Shown: positions 33,712-42,778, numbered from the stretch's first letter. The stretch is 64,000 bases of DNA from an uncultured Psychroserpens sp. (GCF_947501425.1 NZ_CANMVN010000008.1:218166-282165), one strand, 5' to 3'. The notes: generated from the sequence alone by a model not told the origin. A program made the numbers and translations.

Positions 33712-36700
33712 TAATCTTCAACAAATAAATAGTTCAATTGTTTTGAGTTGAACGCCGCATTAAAAGCACTAATCTCATCACTAATCAATGTGTTAAAAGC
33801 ATCTAATTGGACCTTTATTTTTGCTGTAAGTTCATTTTTAACAGCTATATCTTGATCTGTAGGTGCAAAATCACCCATGCCAACTAAAGAATTTAAATGC
33901 CCTAATTTATTGGTCAATCTAATAGGAAAATTCAACGGATCCTGACCGCTTCTGTTTTTTGTTTGGTATAACGCTTCTTCTATTTTTGTAAACGCTTCCT
34001 TCAATGTTTTTGACTTCTCTAAGAGTTCTTTTACATCGTCGTTTCCTTTATACTGCGTTTCAAAAGCTGTTAACTGCTTTTTGATTTTCCTTATTTTTTT
34101 GATGGACTTATGAGCATCATCCATGGTTTTATTGACATCTTTAATGAAATCAAATTGTCGTTGCATATCTGCCTGAGAGCTTTCTGCTCTTGGGTCGGCA
34201 ATAATATTAAAGGATTGTGGCATCTCGACTGCGCTCGATGTGACATCATTTTCTATATTAAGATGTACTTTATAAGTGCCTGGAATAGCTCGTGGACCAC
34301 TTAAACTTGCCCACCATAAGATCATTCCATCTAATCGTTCTGCACCATCATAAGTCATATTCCAGACAAATTGGTTCATTCCTTTTTTGACCTCTAGCTT
34401 ATCTTTCTTTTTGTTTTTGGTTGAATAGGTTTTTATCGTATCGCCTTTAGGATCAAAATACGTTAGTGAAACCTCATCATTCTTAGCATCATAGTTTTTT
34501 AAGTTGAAATAGGTAATCACTCCATTAGGATGATTGGTTCCAGCTGTTTTACTTCCTTTACGACTTCCGCCACGCATTCTATACGTATCTTTTGGCTTAA
34601 ATAATGTATGTCCTTCGGAATTAGAATTATACAGCTGATGTAAAACCGTTAAATCATCAATGATCCAGAGGCTTCTTCCTTGAGTCCCCACAATCAAATT
34701 ATTTTCTTTTATGGTTAAATCGGTAATTGGAACAATAGGTAGATTTAACTGAAATGGTTTCCAGTTCTTTCCATCATCAAATGAAATATACATTCCCGTT
34801 TCTGTTCCTGCATACAATAAGCCTTTTTGCTTTGGATCTTCTCTAAGCACTCTTGTAAAATGTTCGGAATTAATCCCATTAGTGATTTTTTTCCAAGTCT
34901 TTCCGTAATCTGTTGTTTTATAAAGATAAGGCGCAAAATCTCCTGTTTTATATTTTGTACCAGCAACATAGCAGGTTCCTGCGTCAAATGCACTTGGCTC
35001 AATACTATTAATCATCATCCATTCTGGCATACCTTTAGGGGTTACATTTTCCCAGTTTTGTCCACCATCTTTTGTCACATGAATGAGTCCGTCATCACTA
35101 CCAACCCAAAGCAAACCTTCAGTTATTGGCGACTCCTGAGCTGCAAAAATAGTACAGTAATATTCTACTGAGGTATTGTCTTGAGTGATTGGTCCTCCTG
35201 AAGATTTTAGCTTTTCAGGATCGTTTCTTGTAAGATCCGGACTAATAATTTTCCAGGACTGCCCTTCATTTTCTGTCACATGAACATGTTGCGAAAAAGT
35301 ATACATACGGTCTGGATTATGCTTTGAGAATATAATTGGGAAATTCCACTGAAAACGGTATTTCATACCTTCAGCACCATGACCCATTGGGTTGTCTGGC
35401 CAAACATTAATTGCTCTTACGGTTCCTCGCTTGTGATTCACTCTGGTTAAATAACCATCATAACTTCCACCATACACGATATCATTATCTTCAGGGTCTA
35501 CAGCAATGTGTGCCGATTCTCCTCCTGCTGTACTTTCCCAGTCGTCTTCAGTAATCGATCTACCATCTGTCCTGTGAGGAATTCGAACTGTTGAGTTATC
35601 TTGTTGTGCTGCATAAATTCGATATGGAAAATGGTTATCAGTAGTCACACGATAGAATTGAGACGTTGGCTGGTTTCGGTAAGTACTCCATGTTTCGCCT
35701 CCATCATAAGTCACTTGAGCACCTCCATCATCTCCTATAATCATACGGTTAGGATCCTCAGGCGCAATCCATAAATCATGATGATCACCATGTGGTGCAT
35801 TATACGTACTGAACGTTCTACCGCCATCTGTACTCTTATGGTAGCGTACATTTAATACATATACCACATCGGCATCTTTAGTATCTGCATACACTCTAGT
35901 ATAATACCATGCGCGCTGACGTAATTTTCGTTCGCTATTAACTTGTCGCCATGTGTCTCCTCCATCTTCACTGCGATACAAACCACCTTTATCTTTATTT
36001 TCAACAATGGCCCAAACACGTTGGTTATTTACTGGAGATACTGTGACACCAATAATTCCAAGTGTTCCTTCTGGGAATCCTTTTTTATCTGAAATTTTAG
36101 TCCATGTTTCTCCTTTATCTGTACTTTTCCATAATGCTGAACCTTCACCACCTGAACTCAAACTGTAAGGTGTTCGTTGTACACGCCAGGTAGATGCATA
36201 TAAAATTCTCGGGTTCGTTGGATCGATAATCAAATCGACAACTCCTGCGTGTTCATTAGAGAACAAGGTTTTCTTCCAGGTTTTTCCACCATCAGTACTC
36301 TTGTAAACACCACGTTCCTGAGTAGGTTTATAGATGTTTCCTAGAACACCAGCATAAACTATGTTATGATCTGTAGGATCAACTGCAATTCTTGGAACAT
36401 GACGTGAGTTTTTTAATCCCGCTGACATCCAAGTTTTTCCGGCATCTACACTTTTCCAAATTCCGTAACCAGACGATACATTTCCACGAACTGTTTTTTC
36501 GCCACCTCCAACATACATCACATTAGGATCGCTTTTAGACACTGTAATAGCTCCAATACTTCCGCCAAAAAAGCCATCAGAAATATTATCCCAACTTCGT
36601 CCACCATCCAACGTTTTCCAAATCCCACCACCTGTAGAACCAAAGTAGTACAAATTGGGTTTGTTTGGAACACCTGTTACCGCAGCACTTCGTCCGCCTC

Positions 36701-36821
36701 TAAACGGACCTAGAAGACGATACTCCAGGGCATCGTATTGGGATTCATCAAAAGATTGAGCTTCTAGTGTTGTAAAATTTCCGAAGCATAAAAAACATAA
36801 AAATGTAGTGATTAGTCTCAT
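33711..36821 (-). CDS. Secreted sortilin/VPS10-like beta-propeller protein
   Basis: Exported protein of 1036 residues with a signal peptide (about 1-21, ends LEAQ). Most of it is built from BNR/Asp-box-like propeller blades (repeats of the form STDGGKTWKK, SEDGGDTWRQ, TYDGGETWST, TKDGGQNWEN), as in VPS10/sortilin and WD40/YVTN-like glycosyl-hydrolase-fold proteins of Bacteroidota. A beta domain near 770-860 and a helical tail complete it. No T9SS sorting domain is seen. Enzymatic activity is not established for this group. A 30-nt palindromic repeat lies inside the coding region and contributes the residues DVTSSAVEMP. Its stop overlaps hemJ by one base. Confidence 0.85.
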   Translation of the reverse strand: MRLITTFLCFLCFGNFTTLEAQSFDESQYDALEYRLLGPFRGGRSAAVTGVPNKPNLYYFGSTGGGIWKTLDGGRSWDNISDGFFGGSIGAITVSKSDPNVMYVGGGEKTVRGNVSSGYGIWKSVDAGKTWMSAGLKNSRHVPRIAVDPTDHNIVYAGVLGNIYKPTQERGVYKSTDGGKTWKKTLFSNEHAGVVDLIIDPTNPRILYASTWRVQRTPYSLSSGGEGSALWKSTDKGETWTKISDKKGFPEGTLGIIGVTVSPVNNQRVWAIVENKDKGGLYRSEDGGDTWRQVNSERKLRQRAWYYTRVYADTKDADVVYVLNVRYHKSTDGGRTFSTYNAPHGDHHDLWIAPEDPNRMIIGDDGGAQVTYDGGETWSTYRNQPTSQFYRVTTDNHFPYRIYAAQQDNSTVRIPHRTDGRSITEDDWESTAGGESAHIAVDPEDNDIVYGGSYDGYLTRVNHKRGTVRAINVWPDNPMGHGAEGMKYRFQWNFPIIFSKHNPDRMYTFSQHVHVTENEGQSWKIISPDLTRNDPEKLKSSGGPITQDNTSVEYYCTIFAAQESPITEGLLWVGSDDGLIHVTKDGGQNWENVTPKGMPEWMMINSIEPSAFDAGTCYVAGTKYKTGDFAPYLYKTTDYGKTWKKITNGINSEHFTRVLREDPKQKGLLYAGTETGMYISFDDGKNWKPFQLNLPIVPITDLTIKENNLIVGTQGRSLWIIDDLTVLHQLYNSNSEGHTLFKPKDTYRMRGGSRKGSKTAGTNHPNGVITYFNLKNYDAKNDEVSLTYFDPKGDTIKTYSTKNKKKDKLEVKKGMNQFVWNMTYDGAERLDGMILWWASLSGPRAIPGTYKVHLNIENDVTSSAVEMPQSFNIIADPRAESSQADMQRQFDFIKDVNKTMDDAHKSIKKIRKIKKQLTAFETQYKGNDDVKELLEKSKTLKEAFTKIEEALYQTKNRSGQDPLNFPIRLTNKLGHLNSLVGMGDFAPTDQDIAVKNELTAKIKVQLDAFNTLISDEISAFNAAFNSKQLNYLFVED
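34216..34245 (-). repeat. REP-like 30-nt palindromic repeat inside a coding sequence
   Basis: Read on the minus strand, it begins TGTCACATCGAGCGCAGTCG and matches the intergenic copy at 39317-39346 at 26 of 30 positions. Here it is translated in frame and one arm of the hairpin has lost two pairs. Confidence 0.75.
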
Positions 36822-36870
36822 TATTTTAGATGGTTTTATTACTAGCTTTAAAAATAAGCATAAAAAAATA

Positions 36871-38223
36871 TTATGTAGCCGACTTGAGTAATTTTAACTT
36901 CACTTCGCGATGTAAAAAATAAGCAGTTACAATCGTTGATAATACATCTGCAATTGGAAATGACATCCAAACACCTAATTCTCCATAAAATTGAGGAAGA
37001 ATAAAAATCAACGGAATAAAGAACAACCCTTGTCTGGTCAAGGTCAATAGTAATGCAGGAAGGGCTTTCCCAATGGCTTGAAAATAGGCGGCTCCAATTA
37101 ATTGAACTGCAATAATAGGTGTAGCAGCAAACACCCAACGCATTGCTGAAGGTGTCTCTTTTATCACCTCAGCATCAGTTGTAAACAATCGCGTAATAGA
37201 TTCAGGAAAAAGCATCAACATGATAAAAACTACCGTTGCTAATCCTGCAGCATACTTTAATGCTGTGGCTATAGTGAGTCTGACACGTTCGTATTTTTCG
37301 GCACCATAATTAAATCCTGCAATGGGTAAAAATCCTTGTGTGATTCCATATACAGGAAATAGCGCAAACATCAACATACGTCCTACAATAGCATAAGCGG
37401 TCACAGAGCTTTCGCCTCCAAGATCAAACAATATATTGTTCATGAACAAGTAAGTAATACTTACCACAGCTTGTCTGGCCAACGTTACAAACCCTAGCGC
37501 ACCAATTTCTTTTACAATTGGTAATCGTAAACGAAACTGACATCTGGTGAGTTTCAATTCGGAGTTTTTAGACAAGAAAAACCAAAGAATAAATGCCAGA
37601 CATAAAATGTATGATCCTGTTGTTGCCCAGGCTGCGCCTTCCATTCCATAACCCAACACATTGATTAGCAGGTAATCTAATACAAGATTTCCAACTGAAG
37701 GAATCATCATGGCATACATGGCAAATTTTGGTTTCCCTTCGGCTCTAATAACCGTATTACCCATCATACAGAGTGCTAAAAACGGTACGCCATAAAGCAC
37801 AATGGTATAATAAATTTTAGCAGGATCGAAGATGGCTCCTTTTCCACCGAAAGCAGGAATGATATCATTAACAAACACCAATCCCGGAATAACCAATGAC
37901 ACCGTAAACAATAAAGTCAATGTGATTTGATTTCCGAAGGTCTGTAAGGCTTTCTTTTCGTTATTCGCGCCGAGTGCTCGTGAAATGATAGACGATCCTC
38001 CAATACCTATACTCATTCCTAATGCCGCAATAAAAAACGAGACCGGAAGTACGACATTAATGGCTGCAATAGCTGTGGAGCCTATCCATTGACCAACAAA
38101 AATAGTGTCGACTAAAATATTGAGCGACATCACTAAAATTCCAATAGAAGCAGGAACCGCTTGCTTAATCAAAAGCTTACCAATAGGTTGCGTTCCTAAG
38201 TCCTTAGAATTTGTTTTTGCCAT
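36871..38223 (-). CDS. MATE family multidrug/toxin efflux transporter
   Basis: Inner-membrane cation-driven antiporter of 450 residues with about 12 helices in two homologous halves. It starts MAKTNSKDLGTQPIGKLL, then IGILVMSLNILVDTIFVGQW, the typical first helix of MATE proteins, with further conserved stretches GIGGSSIISRALGA and PVYGITQGFLPIAGFNYGA. A longer start 10 codons upstream would lie within hemH; the ATG at 38223 overlaps the hemH stop by one base (TAATG) and is preferred. Substrate unknown; porphyrin efflux is conceivable from the coupling to hemH, but that is speculation. Confidence 0.9.
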   Translation of the reverse strand: MAKTNSKDLGTQPIGKLLIKQAVPASIGILVMSLNILVDTIFVGQWIGSTAIAAINVVLPVSFFIAALGMSIGIGGSSIISRALGANNEKKALQTFGNQITLTLLFTVSLVIPGLVFVNDIIPAFGGKGAIFDPAKIYYTIVLYGVPFLALCMMGNTVIRAEGKPKFAMYAMMIPSVGNLVLDYLLINVLGYGMEGAAWATTGSYILCLAFILWFFLSKNSELKLTRCQFRLRLPIVKEIGALGFVTLARQAVVSITYLFMNNILFDLGGESSVTAYAIVGRMLMFALFPVYGITQGFLPIAGFNYGAEKYERVRLTIATALKYAAGLATVVFIMLMLFPESITRLFTTDAEVIKETPSAMRWVFAATPIIAVQLIGAAYFQAIGKALPALLLTLTRQGLFFIPLIFILPQFYGELGVWMSFPIADVLSTIVTAYFLHREVKLKLLKSAT

Positions 38224-39266
38224 TATGCAATCACAGTTTCGGTCATAGCCCACTCGTTGATCCAGTTGGATAAGAGGTCAACAAATTCTTTATCGTCATT
38301 TAAACATGGAATGGTTGTAAACTCTTTTCCTCCAACTTCATGAAAAATCTCTTCACCTTCCATGGCAATTTCCTCAAGCGTTTCCAGACAATCACTGACG
38401 AATGCTGGTGTAACAATAGCCATATTTTTGATACCTTGTTTCCCGAGACGCTCTATGGTTCTGTCGGTATAAGGTTGTAACCATGGGTCAAACCCAAGTC
38501 GCGATTGAAACGACGTAGAATATGTACCTTCTTTAAGTTTTAATTTTTCACCAACCAAACGAGTCACTTCTTTACATTGATGCTTATAACAAAACTCATG
38601 TGCTGGTGATGGTGTCTTGCAACAAACACAATCTATTTTATCACTGGGTTTGCAATGTGATTTTGTGATATCACTTTTTCGAATATGACGCTCAGGTACA
38701 CCATGATAGGAGAACAATAAATGCTCGTAATTTTTACCTTCTAAATGTCTGGCAATGGAATTTGACAAGACTTCAATATAGTTGTCGTTGTTATAAAACG
38801 GTTTTAGGTCTTGTATGGTAATCTGCGGAAAATGGGCTTTTCTGATCTCTTCGGCCAATACCAAAATAGTTTCCGTAGTCGCCATAGCATATTGTGGATA
38901 GAGCGGAATTAAAAACACCTCATCCACACCTTTATCCACCAATTCCTGTAATCCTTTTTTAATGGTCATGCTACCATAACGCATGGCGAGAGCAACAGGA
39001 CAATCCACCTGTTTTTGAATTTTATCTTGTAGGCGTTCTGACAGCACAATTAATGGCGATCCTTCATCCCACCAAATTTTTTGGTAAGCTTTAGCAGAAG
39101 CTTTCGGACGCGTATTTAAAATGATGCCTTTAACGAGTAAGTTTCTTGCCCATAGCGGCACATCAATCACACGTTCGTCCATTAAAAATTCGCCTAAGTA
39201 CTTCTTGACATCTTTAGGTTCTGGTGTATCTGGAGAACCTAAGTTTACGAGTAAGACTCCTTTCAT
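38223..39266 (-). CDS. hemH: Ferrochelatase HemH
   Basis: Inserts ferrous iron into protoporphyrin IX, the last step of haem synthesis, 347 residues. The N-terminal VLLVNLGSPD and the active-site H188 in SYHGVPERH are intact, as is the C-terminal signature SFQSRLGFDPWLQPYTD. A cysteine-rich insertion at about 205-231 holds six cysteines (C205, C213, C215, C216, C226, C231) just after the catalytic histidine. A metal or [2Fe-2S] site is possible there. It is translationally coupled to the MATE gene and lies 5 kb from hemJ on the same strand, while the earlier haem genes are on the other strand at 43872-51764. Confidence 0.93.
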   Translation of the reverse strand: MKGVLLVNLGSPDTPEPKDVKKYLGEFLMDERVIDVPLWARNLLVKGIILNTRPKASAKAYQKIWWDEGSPLIVLSERLQDKIQKQVDCPVALAMRYGSMTIKKGLQELVDKGVDEVFLIPLYPQYAMATTETILVLAEEIRKAHFPQITIQDLKPFYNNDNYIEVLSNSIARHLEGKNYEHLLFSYHGVPERHIRKSDITKSHCKPSDKIDCVCCKTPSPAHEFCYKHQCKEVTRLVGEKLKLKEGTYSTSFQSRLGFDPWLQPYTDRTIERLGKQGIKNMAIVTPAFVSDCLETLEEIAMEGEEIFHEVGGKEFTTIPCLNDDKEFVDLLSNWINEWAMTETVIA

Positions 39267-39316
39267 TTAGTAATTTTTCTTTAGCAATTTTTATTTCGAC
39301 TAAGAGGAAACCTAAC

Positions 39317-39346
39317 TGTCACATTGAGCGCAGTCGAAATGTGACA
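39317..39346. repeat. REP-like 30-nt palindromic repeat, intergenic copy
   Basis: Arms TGTCACATT and AATGTGACA form a perfect 9-bp stem around a GC-richer core with GAGCGCAGTCG. It lies between a hypothetical gene and hemH. Similar short palindromes occur in many flavobacterial genomes. Confidence 0.75.
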
Positions 39347-39404
39347 ATAAGACCTAAATTTCAAACTATGGTTGAAATAACAGGTGAACTTCCTTTCAGT
39401 AGTT

Positions 39405-40004
39405 TTATTTTTCTTTAAGCAATTCTGTTCTTACAGCTTCAGGAACAATAGAATTGGTGATTTGCGTCATCGAATCATCATTACCTATAAATTTCCAGCC
39501 ATCATATTTTGGATCATTGATTGCAAACATGTTAGCATCCATGTTAATAACTAATGACATGTCTTTAACATCTGAGGTCACGTTGCCTTCGCCAAACTGG
39601 GATTCCATAGTGCCTTTCATAAACCCTAAAAAGCTGGCTTTATCGTCTTCTGGTTTATCTTGTTCTGATACAAAAGTCATTTTCATTTTACTGTTATAAA
39701 ATACAGCTGCATAGGTGATATCATCAACCTCTTTTTTATCACTCACGCTCTGTACCTCATTGGAGATGAATTCAATTTTCATCTCTTTAGAGTTGAACAT
39801 TTGGTCCATTGCCATTTTCATTTGATCTCTTGGTGCAAAATCAAAAACTTTTGGATACATATAATCAAAAACGCCGTCAAAGTTTTTGTTTTCCATATGC
39901 TTGTAATACGTTTCTGCCTCTTTGGTAATTTCCGTTTTGTAAGATTGTGCTAAACCTGAAGTCGTGATCAATAATGCAATCAATAATGTAGCTAAGTGTT
40001 TCAT
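39405..40004 (-). CDS. Exported protein of unknown function
   Basis: Protein of 199 residues when started at the ATG at 40004, which begins a clean signal peptide (MKHLATLLIALLITTSGLAQ). An upstream start 26 codons earlier would put a polar extension before the signal peptide and is rejected. The mature part is a single alpha/beta domain (YYKHMENKNFDGVFDYMYPK, then strands such as YAAVFYNSKMKMTFV and SLVINMDANMF) that recalls NTF2-like or DUF4878-like folds. No catalytic motif is visible. It is monocistronic and divergent from the lipoprotein array. Confidence 0.75.
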   Translation of the reverse strand: MKHLATLLIALLITTSGLAQSYKTEITKEAETYYKHMENKNFDGVFDYMYPKVFDFAPRDQMKMAMDQMFNSKEMKIEFISNEVQSVSDKKEVDDITYAAVFYNSKMKMTFVSEQDKPEDDKASFLGFMKGTMESQFGEGNVTSDVKDMSLVINMDANMFAINDPKYDGWKFIGNDDSMTQITNSIVPEAVRTELLKEK

Positions 40005-40160
40005 GTGTATTAAATTAAGTTTTTGCAAAAATACAACAGTATTTTTTAAGTTAGTCTTGCCTTGCTTAAAATTAGGGTTCACTTAACATTTAATAGCGTT
40101 TGCTCATTTTGGGTTTGAATGATTTAAAACATATCTTACATTTACTCCTTAAAGTAAACC

Positions 40161-40763
40161 ATGAAAACTCATTTAATAAAACTACTATTAATTATTTCCT
40201 TTTACTCTTGCAAAGCGCAAACAACAATTCTAGCTTTAGAAGAAAAAAACATACCTGATGACTTAACAGGAGTTTATTTTAAAGACCTAAATAATGAATT
40301 AAACAAATTTGAAGGCACTTGGCTTTATCAAAATGGCAATACTTCTTTAACTGTAACTTTATTTAAAAAAGAAGAAGTTTTTAATGGTGAATGGTATAAT
40401 GATGAATTGCAGGGTGAATACCAATACGTAGAAAATGGTATTGAAATTTTAAATTATCTCACACGATTAAATGACCCTAATATTTTTAACGCCTTACATA
40501 CTATAGATGGCAACAAAGTAGTTTATCCTGATTATTATCCTGAATGTACTGACTGTCAAGCAGGAGAAAAGCGTTTTGTAATGAACTTTACAGATTTAGA
40601 TAGAAGGTACTTAAACAATCAGATTTTAGTACAACATATTAATGATAATGGTATAGAAAAAATAAAAATTCACATTGGAAGTAGCGGTTCAATTGTCATA
40701 CCTCAAGGAACACCAGCAGAAACTAGAGTCCCATATGGAGAATACATTTTAATAAAGCAATAA
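40161..40763 (+). CDS. Small lipoprotein, tandem family copy 1 (type A, DUF6705-like)
   Basis: Exported protein of 200 residues. MKTHLIKLLLIISFYSCKAQ looks like a lipoprotein signal with C17 as anchor. The family frame is YFKDLNNELNKFEGTW, then NGNTSLTVTLFKK, GEYQYVENGIEILN, an Asp/Cys pair CTDCQAGEK, and a C-terminal VPYGEYILIKQ. It resembles the flavobacterial DUF6705 group, identified by eye only. It is first of four paralogues, closest to copy 3 in the signal sequence. Function unknown. Confidence 0.8.
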   Translation: MKTHLIKLLLIISFYSCKAQTTILALEEKNIPDDLTGVYFKDLNNELNKFEGTWLYQNGNTSLTVTLFKKEEVFNGEWYNDELQGEYQYVENGIEILNYLTRLNDPNIFNALHTIDGNKVVYPDYYPECTDCQAGEKRFVMNFTDLDRRYLNNQILVQHINDNGIEKIKIHIGSSGSIVIPQGTPAETRVPYGEYILIKQ

Positions 40764-40772
40764 CCTATATAT

Positions 40773-40801
40773 AAAACTTCAAGTCATTCTTTAAGCTTTT
40801 T
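40773..40801 (+). terminator. Hairpin after lipoprotein copy 1
   Basis: Degenerate version of the hairpins after copies 2-4 (AAAACTTCAAG with CTTTAAGCTTTTT, one bulge). Confidence 0.45.
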
Positions 40802-40806
40802 AAACC

Positions 40807-41430
40807 ATGAAACCCACCATAGTCCTCATATCATTTTTAATTGCTTTAGTTTGTAAAGCACAAAATTCTATAGTGTCTATTTATGACAATGAAGATTATG
40901 GAAGTGACAACGTATACTATAAAGATATTAGTAATGATTATAATACTTTTGAAGGGACATGGATATATACTGATGGTAATACATCTTTAACTGTAGTACT
41001 TGAGAAAAAAACCATGAAACATATCCAAGATACTTTTTCAAATTATTATGAAGATGCTTTAGTTGGTGAGTACCAATACATCGAGAACGGTACAGAACTA
41101 CTGAACACGTTATCTAATTTAACTACGGATTATGATGATTATTATAAATATAATATGCGAGGAGGTACTATAAGTAAATATGGTGATCCATTATGTCATG
41201 ATTGCGACCCTAATAATATAAAAGTCTATGGCTCATATAAAGAACCTGATTGTGATATACGAGTGGCTTCAGACAATATGATATTTCGATATTTCACCGA
41301 AAATGGCATTGAAAAATTACACATAAACTTTAGAAGCGGTCAGCAACTGTTACCTGGTTTAAATGAACCAGACCCAACGTGTACTGGATTTAAATTACCG
41401 TTTGGCGAATACATTCTAATAAAACAATAA
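40807..41430 (+). CDS. Small lipoprotein, tandem family copy 2 (type B, DUF6705-like)
   Basis: Protein of 207 residues with an N-terminal signal (MKPTIVLISFLIALVCKAQ) and probable lipid anchor C16. It has the same frame as its neighbours: YYKDISNDYNTFEGTW, DGNTSLTVVLEKK, GEYQYIENGTELLN, CHDCDPNN, LPFGEYILIKQ. The C-terminal 100 residues are almost identical to those of copy 4, and the coding DNA is identical over 227 nt. The middle part (about 95-120) differs. It is followed by an inverted repeat and copy 3. Confidence 0.8.
   Translation: MKPTIVLISFLIALVCKAQNSIVSIYDNEDYGSDNVYYKDISNDYNTFEGTWIYTDGNTSLTVVLEKKTMKHIQDTFSNYYEDALVGEYQYIENGTELLNTLSNLTTDYDDYYKYNMRGGTISKYGDPLCHDCDPNNIKVYGSYKEPDCDIRVASDNMIFRYFTENGIEKLHINFRSGQQLLPGLNEPDPTCTGFKLPFGEYILIKQ
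41173..41399 (+). repeat. 227-nt tract identical to 42488-42714
   Basis: The 3' third of type B copy 2 is identical base for base to that of copy 4 over 227 nt, and after two substitutions identity resumes through the stop codon into the hairpin. Identity drops sharply upstream, as expected for gene conversion. Confidence 0.9.
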
Positions 41431-41432
41431 AT

Positions 41433-41463
41433 AAAAAAGCTTCGACTCACCTTGAAGCTTTTA
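41433..41463 (+). terminator. Hairpin after lipoprotein copy 2
   Basis: Stem AAAAGCTTC / GAAGCTTTT with a 10-nt loop directly after the stop codon. Confidence 0.65.
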
Positions 41464-41468
41464 AAACC

Positions 41469-42077
41469 ATGAAAACTCATTTAATAACATTAATATTCAT
41501 TATTTCCTTTTGTTCTTGCAAAGCACAATCTCCAATTGTAGATATTGAATCAAGTTCAGAGGGATTACCTACTGGAGCTTATTTTAAAGACAATCTTAAC
41601 AAGCTAGGTAAATTTGCTGGTACTTGGACGTACACTAACGGAAATACATCATTTACTATTCAATTAGTCAAAATTGAACAATATCATCAACGTGAGGGAC
41701 AAGGAAAGTTTTTTGAAGATGTCCTAATAGGTGAATACAAGTATGTCGAAAATGGCATCGAAATCATTAATACGCTATCAAATATTAACAACACATCTAT
41801 TAACCCTTATAGCCATTTAATCTCAGGCAATATTATTGCTGCAAGGAAAAATTCCTTTACACCTTGTGAAGACTGCTCTCCTGACGAAAAAAGAGCTGCA
41901 CTTTCAATTAGAGATCCTTTAAGGGATTATTTAACGTCTCATCGGATAATACTCAGATATATCAATGATCAGGAAATAACAGCAACAATTGTGGCCACTC
42001 ATGGCGTGATGATTAACGAAGGAGATCCTATAGAATTGCGAGTGCCTAATGGCGAATATACCATGATTAAACAATAA
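41469..42077 (+). CDS. Small lipoprotein, tandem family copy 3 (type A, DUF6705-like)
   Basis: Protein of 202 residues. The signal MKTHLITLIFIISFCSCKAQ is nearly the same as in copy 1, with the anchor at C17. It has the same frame: YFKDNLNKLGKFAGTW, NGNTSFTIQL, GEYKYVENGIEIIN, CEDCSPDEK, VPNGEYTMIKQ. It is more diverged from the rest in the body than copies 2 and 4 are from each other, so the A type appears older or under less conversion. Function unknown. Confidence 0.8.
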   Translation: MKTHLITLIFIISFCSCKAQSPIVDIESSSEGLPTGAYFKDNLNKLGKFAGTWTYTNGNTSFTIQLVKIEQYHQREGQGKFFEDVLIGEYKYVENGIEIINTLSNINNTSINPYSHLISGNIIAARKNSFTPCEDCSPDEKRAALSIRDPLRDYLTSHRIILRYINDQEITATIVATHGVMINEGDPIELRVPNGEYTMIKQ

Positions 42078-42086
42078 CCTATACAT

Positions 42087-42115
42087 AAAAGCTTCAAGTC
42101 AGCCTTGAAGCTTTT
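42087..42115 (+). terminator. Hairpin after lipoprotein copy 3
   Basis: Perfect 12-bp stem AAAAGCTTCAAG / CTTGAAGCTTTT with a 5-nt loop. Confidence 0.7.
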
Positions 42116-42121
42116 AAAACC

Positions 42122-42745
42122 ATGAAATCAATAATCATCCTCATATCATTTTTAGTTGCTTTAGCTTGTAAAGCACAAAATTCTATAGTGTCTATTTATG
42201 ACAATGAAGATTATGGAAATGATGGTGTTTATTATAAAGATATTGATAATGATTATAATATTTTTGAGGGCACCTGGGTTTACACCAATGGAAATACTTC
42301 CTTAACAATCGTATTAGAAAAAAAAGAAATGAGCCATATTCAAAACACCTTTTCTAATTATTATGTAGATGCAATTATAGGAGAGTATAAGTATATTGAA
42401 AACGGTTCAGAGCTAATAAATACATTAACCAACCTTTTTGTAAATTTTCCTGACCATCACAATTATAATATACATGGAGGCTATATTAGTAAATATGGTG
42501 ATCCATTATGTCATGATTGCGACCCTAATAATATAAAAGTCTATGGCTCATATAAAGAACCTGATTGTGATATACGAGTGGCTTCAGACAATATGATATT
42601 TCGATATTTCACCGAAAATGGCATTGAAAAATTACACATAAACTTTAGAAGCGGTCAGCAACTGTTACCTGGTTTAAATGAACCAGACCCAACGTGTACT
42701 GGATTTAAATTACCTTTTGGTGAATACATTCTAATAAAACAATAA
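42122..42745 (+). CDS. Small lipoprotein, tandem family copy 4 (type B, DUF6705-like)
   Basis: Protein of 207 residues; signal MKSIIILISFLVALACKAQ with anchor C16. N-terminal and C-terminal parts match copy 2 very closely (SIVSIYDNEDYG, CHDCDPNN, TCTGFKLPFGEYI). Only the central region (FVNFPDHHNYNIHGG here, TTDYDDYYKYNMRGG in copy 2) and scattered sites differ. Same length as copy 2. It converges on the AraC gene across a shared hairpin. Function unknown. Confidence 0.8.
   Translation: MKSIIILISFLVALACKAQNSIVSIYDNEDYGNDGVYYKDIDNDYNIFEGTWVYTNGNTSLTIVLEKKEMSHIQNTFSNYYVDAIIGEYKYIENGSELINTLTNLFVNFPDHHNYNIHGGYISKYGDPLCHDCDPNNIKVYGSYKEPDCDIRVASDNMIFRYFTENGIEKLHINFRSGQQLLPGLNEPDPTCTGFKLPFGEYILIKQ
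42488..42714 (+). repeat. 227-nt tract identical to 41173-41399
   Basis: Partner of the conversion tract in copy 2, offset 1315 nt. Confidence 0.9.
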
Positions 42746-42748
42746 ATA

Positions 42749-42778
42749 AAAAAGCTTCGAGGTGTCTTGAAGCTTTTT
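42749..42778. terminator. Hairpin after lipoprotein copy 4, shared with the AraC gene
   Basis: 13-bp stem AAAAAGCTTCGAG / CTTGAAGCTTTTT (one G-U) with a GTGT loop; A and T runs on both sides allow it to act in both directions between convergent genes. Confidence 0.75.

Noticed and set aside
38223..38253. Longer start for the MATE gene inside hemH
   Set aside because: The extra ten residues are unlike MATE N-termini, and the TAATG overlap gives a standard coupled start.
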